A stretch of DNA of 56,976 nt from an uncultured Alistipes sp. (lineage in GTDB: Bacteria > Bacteroidota > Bacteroidia > Bacteroidales > Rikenellaceae), in contig CAUDHE010000004.1 in assembly GCA_958449275.1 (NCBI GenBank), positions 1 through 56,976 of the forward strand. Direction: 5' to 3'. Every line of letters begins with the position of its first letter. Within the stretch, counting starts at the first letter, position 1. Position numbers and translations under genes: made by a program. Below are positions 43,878 through 52,654 of the stretch, piece by piece. Under the pieces are notes generated by a model. That model worked only from the letters and a program-made list of their open reading frames with translations, was not told the DNA's origin and searched no databases.

Positions 43878-45740
43878 ATGGCAGCAAACACGGCAAAATC
43901 GTATTTCGGAAGATATGCATATATAGTTTTGGTCGCAGGAGTGACGGCATGGTTGTTTAAAACAGCCGTACATCTTCCCTCGCATGATGCGGAGAGCATT
44001 ATGCCGACAATTGATATTGCCGCGGTGACATTGCTGGCTGCCGCCGGACTCGGGCTGATGTTTTCTTGGAGACGTATGCGGCTCGGCCTGACCGATGCGC
44101 TCGCAGCATTCACCGCTGTGTGGGTCGCATATAATGCCGCGTGCGTGCCGTCGTACAGCCCCAAATACGATGAATTAGCACAAGCTGCAATGTTGTATGT
44201 GGCATTCCGCATTATTTTTTCGGCCGAGAAACGGTCTAAGACGGCGATAATGTTATTGCTGTTTTGTTTTGCGACATACGAAAGCGTGCTTGGCATAAAG
44301 CAGGTTTTCGGGCTTACGCATTCCTATCACAGTCTGTTCCGTGTAACAGGCACCTTGTTCAACCCGGGACCGTATGCGGGCTTTACGGCTGCCGCGGCCG
44401 TATGCGCGGCAGCATACGTCGTCATTCGCTCGGATGAGATAAAACGTTTGTCGGAACAAAGCCGAGGGATGTTTATAAGGGCGATACAGCCGTATGCGGT
44501 CGTTCGGTATGCGATATATATCGCCGCGGTAGCGGCATCGGCTGCCGCGGCTGTAATCTTGCCTGCGACGATGAGCCGCGCGGCATGGATCGCATCGGGT
44601 TGTGCCATAGTGTTGCTCGTCATGTTCGAATCATCGTTGCCTCGGCGTATCGAAAATTTACGGAGCAGACACCGATTGCGTACGTTGCTGTCGTATATGC
44701 TCGCTGCGATACTGCCGATTCTTGCCGTCGGAATATGGGCCTATCACGCGAAACGCCCGTCGGCTGACGGACGTATGCTGATGTGGAAGATCGATATGCG
44801 AATCTTGGGCGACAATCCTTTGCATGGCGTGGGTATCGGCAATTTTGCCGGAGCGTTCGGTTCGGAGCAGGCGGAATATTTCGCCGAATTCGGCGGATCG
44901 GAGAACGAGCGGCAGGTAGCGGGTTGCCCCGAGGTCGGCTTTAACGACTATTTGCAGTTCGGCGCCGAGACGGGTGTTGTCGGCATGGCAGCTTTGGCGG
45001 CAACCGTACTGTGCGCCATTGCGGTCGGTCTGCGTCGTCGCGACCCGTGCGGATACGGATTGGTCGCGTATGCCGTATTCGCCATGTTCTCGTATCCGTT
45101 AAGCGTAGCGCCTTTGCGCCTGGCATTCGTAATACTGCTTGCCGCGTCCGCTTCTCATGCTGCCGACGGATATTCAAAACCTACCGTGGCGGGCGGCGTG
45201 TGGGGCGTAGCACTTGTCGGATCGTTAATAATGTGGCCTTCGTCATATCGTCGAAGCGAGATACGCGCCGAGGCTCGCGATGAGTGGCGGGCCGTACGCT
45301 CATGGATGGCATCGGAAAGGTACGACTACATCGTGGAGGACGGTCGGCGTCTGTACGACATTTTGAAATACGATTTCAGATTCCTGTACGATTACGGATA
45401 TGCCTTGCACAAGACGGGTGATTACTCCCGCAGCAACGAGATACTCGAAATGGGCGCCGCCTTGAGCGGTGACCCCATGTTTTACAACATCCGAGGCAAA
45501 AACTGTCAGGCGTTGGAACGCTGGAAAGATGCGGAAGAGTGTTATCTGCACGCACACCGTAGGATCCCTTCGCGCATATATCCGATCTATCTGCTGACGA
45601 TGATGTATGTGGATTCGGAGCAATATGATAAGGCTGTGGCGACGGCCCGAAAGGCGCTCGGCATGACCATAAAGGTGGAATCGGAACAGACAGCGGAACT
45701 GAAGCGCGAGTTGCGGGATGTGATCGACGCATATAATTAG
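43878..45740 (+). CDS. O-antigen-ligase-like (Wzy_C) membrane protein with C-terminal TPRs
   Basis: 620 residues. About ten to twelve membrane helices (1-~435) with the Wzy/WaaL-type periplasmic loop features RVTGTLFNPGPYAGF, SRAAWIASG and GDNPLHGVGIGNFAGAF, then ETGVVGMAALAATVL. The C-terminal ~150 residues are tetratricopeptide-like helices (GYALHKTGDYSRSNEILEMG; WKDAEECYLHAHRRIPSR). Members of the superfamily transfer glycans to lipid or protein acceptors. No glycan synthesis genes are nearby, so an acceptor within this locus, such as a secreted peptide or lipoprotein, is possible (inference). It is 9 bp before a signal peptidase gene. Confidence 0.85.
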   Translation: MAANTAKSYFGRYAYIVLVAGVTAWLFKTAVHLPSHDAESIMPTIDIAAVTLLAAAGLGLMFSWRRMRLGLTDALAAFTAVWVAYNAACVPSYSPKYDELAQAAMLYVAFRIIFSAEKRSKTAIMLLLFCFATYESVLGIKQVFGLTHSYHSLFRVTGTLFNPGPYAGFTAAAAVCAAAYVVIRSDEIKRLSEQSRGMFIRAIQPYAVVRYAIYIAAVAASAAAAVILPATMSRAAWIASGCAIVLLVMFESSLPRRIENLRSRHRLRTLLSYMLAAILPILAVGIWAYHAKRPSADGRMLMWKIDMRILGDNPLHGVGIGNFAGAFGSEQAEYFAEFGGSENERQVAGCPEVGFNDYLQFGAETGVVGMAALAATVLCAIAVGLRRRDPCGYGLVAYAVFAMFSYPLSVAPLRLAFVILLAASASHAADGYSKPTVAGGVWGVALVGSLIMWPSSYRRSEIRAEARDEWRAVRSWMASERYDYIVEDGRRLYDILKYDFRFLYDYGYALHKTGDYSRSNEILEMGAALSGDPMFYNIRGKNCQALERWKDAEECYLHAHRRIPSRIYPIYLLTMMYVDSEQYDKAVATARKALGMTIKVESEQTAELKRELRDVIDAYN

Positions 45741-45749
45741 ACATACGCT

Positions 45750-46634
45750 ATGGAACGTATCGTAAATATAATATTGTGGTCTCTGGGCATAGGTTGGGGA
45801 TTGATATTCCTGGTTTTCTTTATTCGCATATTCATTTGCGACCAGTTCGTGATTCCGTCGTCGTCGATGGAACCTGCGCTCATTCCCGGCGACCGCATAT
45901 TGGTAAACAAACTGATTTTCGGGGCCCGAATATACGATAAATTCGATTTCGGAATGGATATACCGCTCGAATCGTGGCGCATGCCTCGTCTGCGCCGGAT
46001 AAGGCCCAATGACATTATAGTATTCAACGCACCTTACGGTTACGATCGCAACCGTATAGAGTTCAAGTTGAACTATCTGTATGCCAAGCGGTGCATAGGC
46101 ACCCCGGGCGATACCATATCCATCCGCGACAGCCGCTTTCACAACAATCGTTGCGACCGCCCGATAGGCGACACTCTAAACCAGATGCGGCTGGCGTCTG
46201 TCCCCGACTCGCTTATGTCGCGCGGTGTGTTGAGGGCATACCCGGGTGATGACCGACTGTTCGGATGGACCATCAAGGATATGGGGCCTCTGTATGTTCC
46301 GCAGGCGGGCGATACGATCACGCTGGATGAGCGCAATACGAAACTTTACCGACTCGTGATCGAGTACGAGACCGATGGCGGTCTGAAGTTCGTCGACGGA
46401 CATGCCGAGCTGGACGGGACACCGCTTCCGCGATACGTCTTCCGCGAGAATTATTACTATCTCTGCGGCGACAACGTTGTCGATTCGAAAGACAGCCGCT
46501 ATTTGGGATTCATCCCCGAATCATTTATAATCGGCGTGACGAAAAGAATATCCTACTCCCGCGACAGACATACGGGCCGTCTGAGATGGGACCGCATATG
46601 GCGAAACGCCTCAAAGCCGGCATGCGACAGATAG
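45750..46634 (+). CDS. Signal peptidase I (S26 family), locus-specific paralogue
   Basis: 294 residues with one or two N-terminal membrane helices (~8-30). Box B is FVIPSSSMEPALIPGDRILV with nucleophile Ser39. Box D is YAKRCIGTPGDTISI with general base Lys113. Box E is GDN-(x)5-DSRYLGFIP. All catalytic parts are present. The bacterium should also have a housekeeping LepB elsewhere, so this copy may serve the locus, for instance cleaving NVEAL leaders; that is inference. It is in an operon with the O-antigen-ligase-like gene. Confidence 0.93.
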   Translation: MERIVNIILWSLGIGWGLIFLVFFIRIFICDQFVIPSSSMEPALIPGDRILVNKLIFGARIYDKFDFGMDIPLESWRMPRLRRIRPNDIIVFNAPYGYDRNRIEFKLNYLYAKRCIGTPGDTISIRDSRFHNNRCDRPIGDTLNQMRLASVPDSLMSRGVLRAYPGDDRLFGWTIKDMGPLYVPQAGDTITLDERNTKLYRLVIEYETDGGLKFVDGHAELDGTPLPRYVFRENYYYLCGDNVVDSKDSRYLGFIPESFIIGVTKRISYSRDRHTGRLRWDRIWRNASKPACDR

Positions 46635-46760
46635 GGTATGGCGCGCACATACGATGATTAAAAACTTGGCCCGATTGATTACGATGTTGTGATTGATTTA
46701 ATTATTGTATAATAACGGCTGTTGAGATTCCATCTCCATATCCGTAAATATTGAAATCAT

Positions 46761-47107
46761 ATGAAACAATTATTTTGTTTGATTATATGCCTGTTGGCAA
46801 TCGGGTGCCGGAACACGGATAATGCCCGCAATTGGGACATTGCCGACGGTAAGATAACCCGCAGCGACATTATTTCTCAGATAGATTTCGTCATCGGGTA
46901 TGTCGTGTAACCGCAATAAATTGACCGTAGAAATAAAGCGCTTCAAAAATACTACGATAACTTTTCCCGACCACATGAGGCAGGGTGATTCTCGCAGGCG
47001 ATCCGTCATATAATGCCGAATTGCTGAAACTGTACAAAAAAGTGTCGTTCGAAGATAAAGCAGATAAACCAAACCCGAATATAAATTGCCAATTGGAAAC
47101 AGTATGA
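46761..47107 (+). pseudogene. Decayed thioredoxin-like lipoprotein gene
   Basis: ATG 46761 begins MKQLFCLIICLLAIGC, a good lipoprotein signal. The frame hits TAA at 46908 and 46917, continues open as KALQKYYDNFSRPHEAG, and after a one-base slip near 46985 reads VILAGDPSYNAELLKLYKKV. That last stretch corresponds to the GNP-region of the array's thioredoxin-like proteins. The slipped frame ends in ATGA shared with the next gene's start. Two stops, one frameshift and an internal deletion make function unlikely. Confidence 0.7.
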
Positions 47108-49086
47108 ACAGATTTATGGTATTATTATGGTGTTCCGCAGCGCTGTGCTTGCTGTTAGGCGCGTGTACCGATCGCGCAGCTATGGAGCGCGCATTGCGCT
47201 ACGCGGGCAGTAACCGTACGGAACTCGAGACTGTGATTGATCATTACAGCGCCGACCCGACCGACAGTCTTAAATTGCGTGCCGCAAAGTATCTGATTAA
47301 GAATATGCCGTACCACATGTCATATCCGACGGAAGCGTATGCCGAATATTGCCGTGAAATGGATTCGCTGTTCCGTAACTGTGAAAAGAACGACACGCTC
47401 GTAGCCGGTGCGGCAACGCAGATCTCGGCAAAATACGAACCGCGGCTCAAACCCGTGTTCGATATTCTGAACATTACGGCGGAATATCTCATATGGAATA
47501 TCGACTGTTCGTTCAGGATGTGGGAGGAATCCGATTTTTTGCGGCATATCACATTCGACGAATTTTGTGAATACGTGCTGCCGTACAAGTGTCTGGAGTA
47601 TCAGCCCATGACGAAATGGAAAGACGAGTGGCGCGACATATGGCGCGGAGAACTTGACCAGATAAAACAGATCGACGAATTGAAGTACAACGTGCGTCGG
47701 GCAACCGAGGCCGTAACCTACGTATACAAAAACAACGACAGTATGTTGCGGATGAAGGTAAGACAGATCGACGGAATGAATCATGTCGACATTCTCGATC
47801 TGCGAACTCTGGCCGTTCAGCCGTACGGCACGTGCCTCGAACGCTCGCGTCTGGGTATAATGAATTGCCGCAGCAAGGCTCTGCCCGTATCGTTCGATTT
47901 TACGCCCAACTGGGCCGACAGAAACGGACCTCACTATTGGAACAACGTATATGTCAGTTGCCGCCGCAGTCCCGATTTTGAGCCTTTCAGCGATTATCCC
48001 GGATCATACCATTATCCCGACAATCCGATGGGCAAAGTGTTTCGACTGACATACGCTCCTCATCCTCTGCTTATGGAGGTGATCGAAAAAGGTCACCGTA
48101 TCCCTAAATCCATGTCCCAACTGTTTATGCGCGATGTGACATCGGAATACGGCCGAGTCGCTGACATAAAGGTCGATCTGTTGCGTGATGCGGATACGGG
48201 AAACGGATATGCATATTTGGCAGTCTTCAACAATTCGGAGTGGATTCCCATGGATATCTGTAAAATAAAGCGTCGAAAGGCCCGATTCAACGATGTGCAG
48301 CTCGATATCCTCTACATTGTCGCGACCTATGACGACGGAAATGTCACACCGATATCTTATCCGTTCATCGTCAACGTGCGCGGTGAGGTCGAATACATTA
48401 TACCGAGCGACGACCGTAAGCAGGACATGCGCGTTAACAGGAAATTCCCCTCGTTCAGCCACATATATGACATTCGGCAATATATCCGAGGCGGAGTCAT
48501 AGAGGCCGACAACGATCCGTCGTTCCCCAATCCCGAGGTAATGGCAGAGTTTCCCGAGGAACTGGTTATGGCAGGAGAGGCGTGCATTGACAGCGAAACA
48601 CCTTTCAGATACTGGCGTTTACGCTCTTCGGCCGAGAACTCTTCCGATTTTGCCGAGTTGTATTTTTATGACCGCGACAGCATGCGGCGCATATCGGGCG
48701 AACTGATATATCCCGATGTTAGGGTACGTGACAAAAATCACGACACTCCGCAATATATCTGCGACGGCGATCCGCTGACATATTTCGCCGTACAGAATAC
48801 CGATGTATTCAGATGGGTAGGGTTCGATTTCGGTCAACCGATCCCGATGAGCAAGGTCGCGTACATCCGTCGTGGCGACGGCAATGCGATATGCCCGGGA
48901 GATGAATACGAACTCTATTATTGGCATTACGGCAAATGGGAACTGCTTGACCGTCGGGTCGCCGAGACTGTTCATCTCGATTTCAAGAATGTGCCTGCCG
49001 ACGGGTTGTATTTCATCAAGAGTTTGTCCCGCGGAGTACAAAACCGCACATTCATATATAAAAACGGCAATGTAATATGGTATTGA
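47104..49086 (+). CDS. Lipoprotein with transglutaminase-like core and C-terminal discoidin-like domain
   Basis: 660 residues from ATG 47104 (MNRFMVLLWCSAALCLLLGAC, lipid cysteine 21). The middle (~190-300) resembles a transglutaminase/protease-like fold: YGTCLERSRLG supplies a cysteine and GPHYWNNVYV a histidine at the expected spacing. A beta-rich part follows (~330-480). The last ~150 residues look like a galactose-binding/F5-8C domain (DGDPLTYFAVQ; WVGFDFGQPIPMSKVAYI). Relatives are surface lipoproteins of Bacteroidota. It ends the island and is followed by a strong terminator. Catalytic activity is plausible but unproven. Confidence 0.75.
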   Translation: MNRFMVLLWCSAALCLLLGACTDRAAMERALRYAGSNRTELETVIDHYSADPTDSLKLRAAKYLIKNMPYHMSYPTEAYAEYCREMDSLFRNCEKNDTLVAGAATQISAKYEPRLKPVFDILNITAEYLIWNIDCSFRMWEESDFLRHITFDEFCEYVLPYKCLEYQPMTKWKDEWRDIWRGELDQIKQIDELKYNVRRATEAVTYVYKNNDSMLRMKVRQIDGMNHVDILDLRTLAVQPYGTCLERSRLGIMNCRSKALPVSFDFTPNWADRNGPHYWNNVYVSCRRSPDFEPFSDYPGSYHYPDNPMGKVFRLTYAPHPLLMEVIEKGHRIPKSMSQLFMRDVTSEYGRVADIKVDLLRDADTGNGYAYLAVFNNSEWIPMDICKIKRRKARFNDVQLDILYIVATYDDGNVTPISYPFIVNVRGEVEYIIPSDDRKQDMRVNRKFPSFSHIYDIRQYIRGGVIEADNDPSFPNPEVMAEFPEELVMAGEACIDSETPFRYWRLRSSAENSSDFAELYFYDRDSMRRISGELIYPDVRVRDKNHDTPQYICDGDPLTYFAVQNTDVFRWVGFDFGQPIPMSKVAYIRRGDGNAICPGDEYELYYWHYGKWELLDRRVAETVHLDFKNVPADGLYFIKSLSRGVQNRTFIYKNGNVIWY

Positions 49087-49177
49087 TTCGCTTATGCGAC
49101 TGTGACTTGATAGGCGAAGCAGAATCCGCGCCGATAAACTGCTGATTGAATTTTAATCATATTATTACGCGTATATA

Positions 49178-49230
49178 TAAAACATGGGCGCGATGAATAA
49201 TGAAAATTTATTCATCGCGCCCATGTTTTA
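49178..49230. terminator. Very strong bidirectional terminator at island end
   Basis: A perfect 23-bp inverted repeat (TAAAACATGGGCGCGATGAA plus three more bases) with a 7-base loop, flanked by A/T tracts. It separates the plus-strand island from the minus-strand DUF2795 gene. Confidence 0.92.
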
Positions 49231-49246
49231 TCGTTTAAGATATCTG

Positions 49247-49468
49247 CTAATACTCCTCCTCATTGAAAAAGAAATCGTCTTTTGAAGGGTAGTCGGGCCA
49301 AATATCTTCTATCGACTCATAGATGTCGCCTTCGTCTTCGATCTCCTGAAGATTCTCCAATACTTCCAGCGGTGCGCCCGAGCGAATCGCGTAATCGACC
49401 AATTCTTCTTTGGTTGCAGGCCAAGGTGCGTCCTCCAACTTCGATGCTAACTCCAAAGTCCAATACAT
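49247..49468 (-). CDS. DUF2795 family protein
   Basis: 73 residues, start ATG 49468 (MYWTLELASKLEDAPWPATK). The pattern APWPATKEELVDYAIRSGAP followed by EVLENLQEIEDEGDIYESIE is the hallmark of this small acidic cytoplasmic family, common in Bacteroidota. Function unknown. It has its own promoter and the shared terminator at 49178. Confidence 0.9.
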   Translation of the reverse strand: MYWTLELASKLEDAPWPATKEELVDYAIRSGAPLEVLENLQEIEDEGDIYESIEDIWPDYPSKDDFFFNEEEY

Positions 49469-49545
49469 AATGTCGTAGTTTTGCGTTTCTGAATATTTTT
49501 CGAGGTTTGGGAAAAATCCGTCCGCCTCGAAATTTATATCGGTCG

Positions 49546-49553
49546 CAAATATA
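49546..49553 (-). promoter_or_regulatory. -7 element for the DUF2795 gene
   Basis: On the minus strand TATATTTG, matching TAnnTTTG. A GTTG lies 18 bases further upstream as a weak -33. Confidence 0.45.
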
Positions 49554-49733
49554 GAAAAAAAACATCAAATGCAACTACTTTCGCAGGCAATCTTGCGTGT
49601 CGAACCGCATATGGCTGCGTAACCGATTGCATATCCGTGAATTGCTTGAGATGTTAACTCGCGGCGGAACGATATGCGCCGCGGCCTTTCGGCATATGTC
49701 TCGGTCCGTTACGCTTGCGAACGGCGATTCGTG

Positions 49734-50282
49734 TTACGGAATCCAAAGTATTTCGTCGATCCGAAAATATTCGGTCAGCGTGCGACCTAAGAGATAAAAA
49801 TAGTCCGAAAGTCGATTGAGATATATCACGGCGCGTTCGTCGATGTCGTACTTCGTCGCTGCGCGTATGGCAGCGCGTTCGGCCCGTCGGCATACGGTGC
49901 GGCACACGTGACACATAGATACTCGCTCGTCGCCGCCCGGGACGGTGAATTTGTCTATCGCGGGCAGGAGTTCCTGCATGGCGTCGATGGCGTGCTCCAG
50001 TTCGGCGGCGTCGCATTCCAAACCCGCGGTTTTGTCGCGGCCTCCTTCACCAGTGGCGAGCAGGGCCTCCACATTCATGAGACGCGATTCGATGCGGCGC
50101 AACATCTCCGTGTGCTTTTGCAGCTCCGCTTTATCGGCGAGTTTGTCGGCCAGCATAGCGACGAATGCGGTTAGTTCGTCCACCGTTCCGTATGCTTCCA
50201 CGCGTTCGTCGGTTTTGTAGACGCGTTCTCCGCCTATGAGCGACGTAAGCCCTTTATCGCCGCTTTTGGTGTATATTTTCAT
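49734..50282 (-). CDS. PduO-type cob(I)alamin adenosyltransferase
   Basis: Transfers the adenosyl group of ATP to cob(I)alamin to make coenzyme B12. 182 residues, the usual length. Signatures: KIYTKSGDKGLTSLIGGERV (ATP-binding N-terminus), RVEAYGTVDELTAFV, and the late RRAERAAIRAA with LNRLSDYFYLLGR. It overlaps the preceding gene by four bases and is last in a three-gene minus-strand operon. Confidence 0.95.
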   Translation of the reverse strand: MKIYTKSGDKGLTSLIGGERVYKTDERVEAYGTVDELTAFVAMLADKLADKAELQKHTEMLRRIESRLMNVEALLATGEGGRDKTAGLECDAAELEHAIDAMQELLPAIDKFTVPGGDERVSMCHVCRTVCRRAERAAIRAATKYDIDERAVIYLNRLSDYFYLLGRTLTEYFRIDEILWIP

Positions 50283-50806
50283 AGTCTGAACGATTGTTTC
50301 GGCAGGTAATTGTTAAACAGCAAAAGGTACCCGCGATTGTCTATGTCGGTGCATCGGTGCCTTGCGATTATGGCGCGGCACGTTTCGTCGCGACGACGGT
50401 CGTGCCACGGCGACATTATGCAGAGGGTCGAACCGTCGGCGGCTGCTTTTGCGGCCATAGCTTCCAGACGTTCCGACTCTGCGGCGAGCGTTGCGATCGT
50501 AATATCGCGTCGGGCCGTATCGTCGTCGGCACAATCTATGCCGAAAGTCCTGTAACCGCAATGAATCATCAGGTTTTGCAATTGCACGGCCCGTCGCACT
50601 GAGATCCCGCGATCGGTCAGTGCGTCGAATAGGGCAGTGCCGCAGTTCGGAATGAGAGCGGAGCGCATGAACACCTGCCTTACGATGGCGTATACGAACG
50701 GCGAATGCACGCCGTGTCCTCTGAAGTAACGTGCACGTTTCAGATCGGTCGTGATGTTGCGCAACCCGTAGAGCCGCCGTTTTATCGTCCTGCCTGAGAT
50801 CTTCAT
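50279..50806 (-). CDS. Methyltransferase-like protein, apparently reduced
   Basis: 175 residues. The N-terminus ARYFRGHGVHSPFVYAIVRQV is the typical entry of Bacteroidota class I SAM-dependent (O-)methyltransferase-like proteins. The usual glycine-rich SAM loop is not visible (GYRTFGIDCADDDTARRDIT occupies the region), and the protein is shorter than the ~230-250 I would expect. It may be a degenerate or non-catalytic member. It sits 4 bp after the flavoprotein gene and overlaps the adenosyltransferase start. Confidence 0.6.
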   Translation of the reverse strand: MKISGRTIKRRLYGLRNITTDLKRARYFRGHGVHSPFVYAIVRQVFMRSALIPNCGTALFDALTDRGISVRRAVQLQNLMIHCGYRTFGIDCADDDTARRDITIATLAAESERLEAMAAKAAADGSTLCIMSPWHDRRRDETCRAIIARHRCTDIDNRGYLLLFNNYLPKQSFRL

Positions 50807-50810
50807 CGGT

Positions 50811-52073
50811 CTATTTTTTCAGTTGTCCCGCCAGACGTCCCGTCGAGAACGCTATCTGCATGTTGTAGCCGCCCGTATTGGCATCCAGATCGAGCACTTC
50901 ACCCGCGAAATAGAGTCCCTTTATTTTCATCGACTCCATCGTATATTTGTTCACTTCGTCGCAGCACACGCCGCCCGCCGTGACCACGGCATGTTCGAAC
51001 GGAGCATAGTCGGTTATGGGGAACACCATGCCTTTCAATACTTTGATGAGGCGGTTGATCTCGGCGTCGGTCACTTTGCGGATGTAGTTTTTCGAGTGTA
51101 CGTCCAACTCGTGCGCTATGGGCACCACCAGGTTTTTGGGCACGAGCTTGCGCAACAACTCTGCGAAGAACTCCTCGGGCTGCATCTCGGCAATTTCGCG
51201 TTTTATACGGTCGAACAGAGTCTCTTCATCGAGTGCGGGTTTCATGTCGAGTACTATTTTCACCTTGCGTTCGTCTATAAGAGCGTCCACCGCGTCGCGG
51301 CTCAGCCGCAGTGCCACCGCGCCCTCTATGCCGCGCTCCGAGAATCCTATTTCGCCGAACTCTTCGCGCACGACCTCGCCGTCGACGACGAGTTGCGCAC
51401 GGACGTTTCTGAGCAACAGCCCGTCGAGGTATTTGCGTTGCGGATGCGACGTGCGAAGGGGTGTAAGCGACGGACGCACTTCGGTTACGGTGTGTCCCAA
51501 TTGGTCGGCGAACAGATAGCCGTCACCCGTCGATCCTGTGGCGGGATAGCTTACGCCTCCCGTGGCGACGATCACGGCCGGGGCCTCCTCCTTGCGTCGG
51601 AAACCGCGTTTGTTGACATAGGTGACTCCGTACACCTTGCCGTTCGATGTCAATATGCCGTCCGCACGCGTGTCGTACATTACCGTCACGCCGTTGTCGG
51701 AGCAGTAGTCGGACAGCGCGTTGGCTATGTCCCAAGCCTTGCCGCTGCGAGGGAATACGCGTTGTCCGCGTTCGATATCGAGTTTCACTCCGAGCCGTTC
51801 GAACAGACGTATGGCCGCCTTGTTATTGAATTCGGCGAAAGCTACGTCGAAAAAATCGGCGTTGACGCGAATTGCCTCGCGAAACTCCTCGGGCGGACGG
51901 GCGTTGGTCACGTTGCAACGTCCCTTGCCCGAGATGCGGATTTTGCGTCCCGCCTTCTCCATCTTTTCCAGCAGAAGTACCTGCTTGCCGTTTCGGGCCG
52001 CCGTGGCCGCAGCCATCAATCCCGCCGCTCCCGCGCCTATGACTATAACGTCGTACATATTGTCGTTTTCCAT
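50811..52073 (-). CDS. BaiN/RdsA-type (HI0933-like) NAD(P)/FAD-dependent oxidoreductase
   Basis: 420 residues. N-terminal FAD-binding Rossmann motif VIGAGAAGLMAAATAARNGK with the downstream acidic residue in LLLEK. Then comes the family signature RKIRISGKGRCNVTN. Further markers are VIVATGGVSYPATGSTGDGY and, near the end, GLYFAGEVLDLDANTGGYNM. It is a cytoplasmic flavoprotein of uncertain substrate and first gene of the minus-strand operon with the methyltransferase-like and adenosyltransferase genes. Confidence 0.93.
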   Translation of the reverse strand: MENDNMYDVIVIGAGAAGLMAAATAARNGKQVLLLEKMEKAGRKIRISGKGRCNVTNARPPEEFREAIRVNADFFDVAFAEFNNKAAIRLFERLGVKLDIERGQRVFPRSGKAWDIANALSDYCSDNGVTVMYDTRADGILTSNGKVYGVTYVNKRGFRRKEEAPAVIVATGGVSYPATGSTGDGYLFADQLGHTVTEVRPSLTPLRTSHPQRKYLDGLLLRNVRAQLVVDGEVVREEFGEIGFSERGIEGAVALRLSRDAVDALIDERKVKIVLDMKPALDEETLFDRIKREIAEMQPEEFFAELLRKLVPKNLVVPIAHELDVHSKNYIRKVTDAEINRLIKVLKGMVFPITDYAPFEHAVVTAGGVCCDEVNKYTMESMKIKGLYFAGEVLDLDANTGGYNMQIAFSTGRLAGQLKK

Positions 52074-52095
52074 CGTGTTTTATTGTCGAACTCCG

Positions 52096-52103
52096 CAAAG
52101 GTA
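52096..52103 (-). promoter_or_regulatory. -7 element for the flavoprotein operon
   Basis: Minus strand TACCTTTG, matching TAnnTTTG, 23 bases before the ATG at 52073. No clear -33. Confidence 0.45.
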
Positions 52104-52165
52104 CTAATTTGTCGTCGGATTAATCGTTTTTTACCCCTATCAGGTGTCGATTATGTCGAAATAAT

Positions 52166-52173
52166 TATCTTTG
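52166..52173 (+). promoter_or_regulatory. -7 element for the TSCPD-domain gene
   Basis: TATCTTTG, matching TAnnTTTG, 17-29 bases before the possible starts of the next gene. No clear -33. Confidence 0.45.
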
Positions 52174-52201
52174 TCTGCGATTTCAGAAGATGATATACAC
52201 A

Positions 52202-52453
52202 ATGGATAAGATGACGTACACGACCTGCGGCACATGTTCGCGGGCGATAAACATAGAACTCGACGGCGATGTCGTGCGCCGTGTGGAGTTCGTCGGCGGC
52301 TGCCACGGCAATACTCAGGGAATAGCGTCGCTCGTGGCAGGCATGCGTGTCGACGAGGTAATCGCCAGACTGCAAGGCATCGACTGTCACGGCAAGGGCA
52401 CGTCGTGTCCCGACCAACTGGCGTGTGCGCTGCGTATCATGACCGAAAAGTAG
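52202..52453 (+). CDS. TSCPD domain protein (TIGR03905-type)
   Basis: 83 residues from ATG 52202; ATGs at 52190 and 52211 are also possible, and 52202 leaves room for a leader after the promoter. The protein is one small domain: TYTTCGTCSRAINIEL, FVGGCHGNTQGIASL and GTSCPDQLACAL, the last giving the TSCPD name, with regularly placed cysteines. The same domain is found at the C-terminus of some vitamin-B12-dependent ribonucleotide reductases. Function of the stand-alone form is unknown; it may bind metal. Confidence 0.85.
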   Translation: MDKMTYTTCGTCSRAINIELDGDVVRRVEFVGGCHGNTQGIASLVAGMRVDEVIARLQGIDCHGKGTSCPDQLACALRIMTEK

Positions 52454-52500
52454 CCGCGGCGTATTGCGCGCGGGGCGTTTGGGATAAAATGAACATTATC

Positions 52501-52605
52501 CGATTTTGTTTTTTAATCGCGAGTCGTAGCCTGCGGAGTGAGCGAATAGCGAGCCTCTGCGGAGCGAGGCTACGGCTCGCGCGGCTCTGAAGAGCCGCAA
52601 AATCG
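52501..52605. repeat. Nested inverted-repeat element
   Basis: Three nested or adjacent pairings. The outer pair is CGATTTTG (52501-52508) with CAAAATCG (52598-52605). A middle arm is GCGAGTCGTAGCCT (52519-52532) with AGGCTACGGCTCGC (52567-52580), one mismatch. A compact hairpin GCGGCTCT-GA-AGAGCCGC is at 52581-52598. There is no open frame. It resembles a REP/MITE-like non-coding element; it could also serve as a terminator for the TSCPD gene. Confidence 0.6.
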
Positions 52606-52654
52606 AAATAGAATTGATTATAGTATTTTCGTGTACAGTTAAACCCTAATCATC

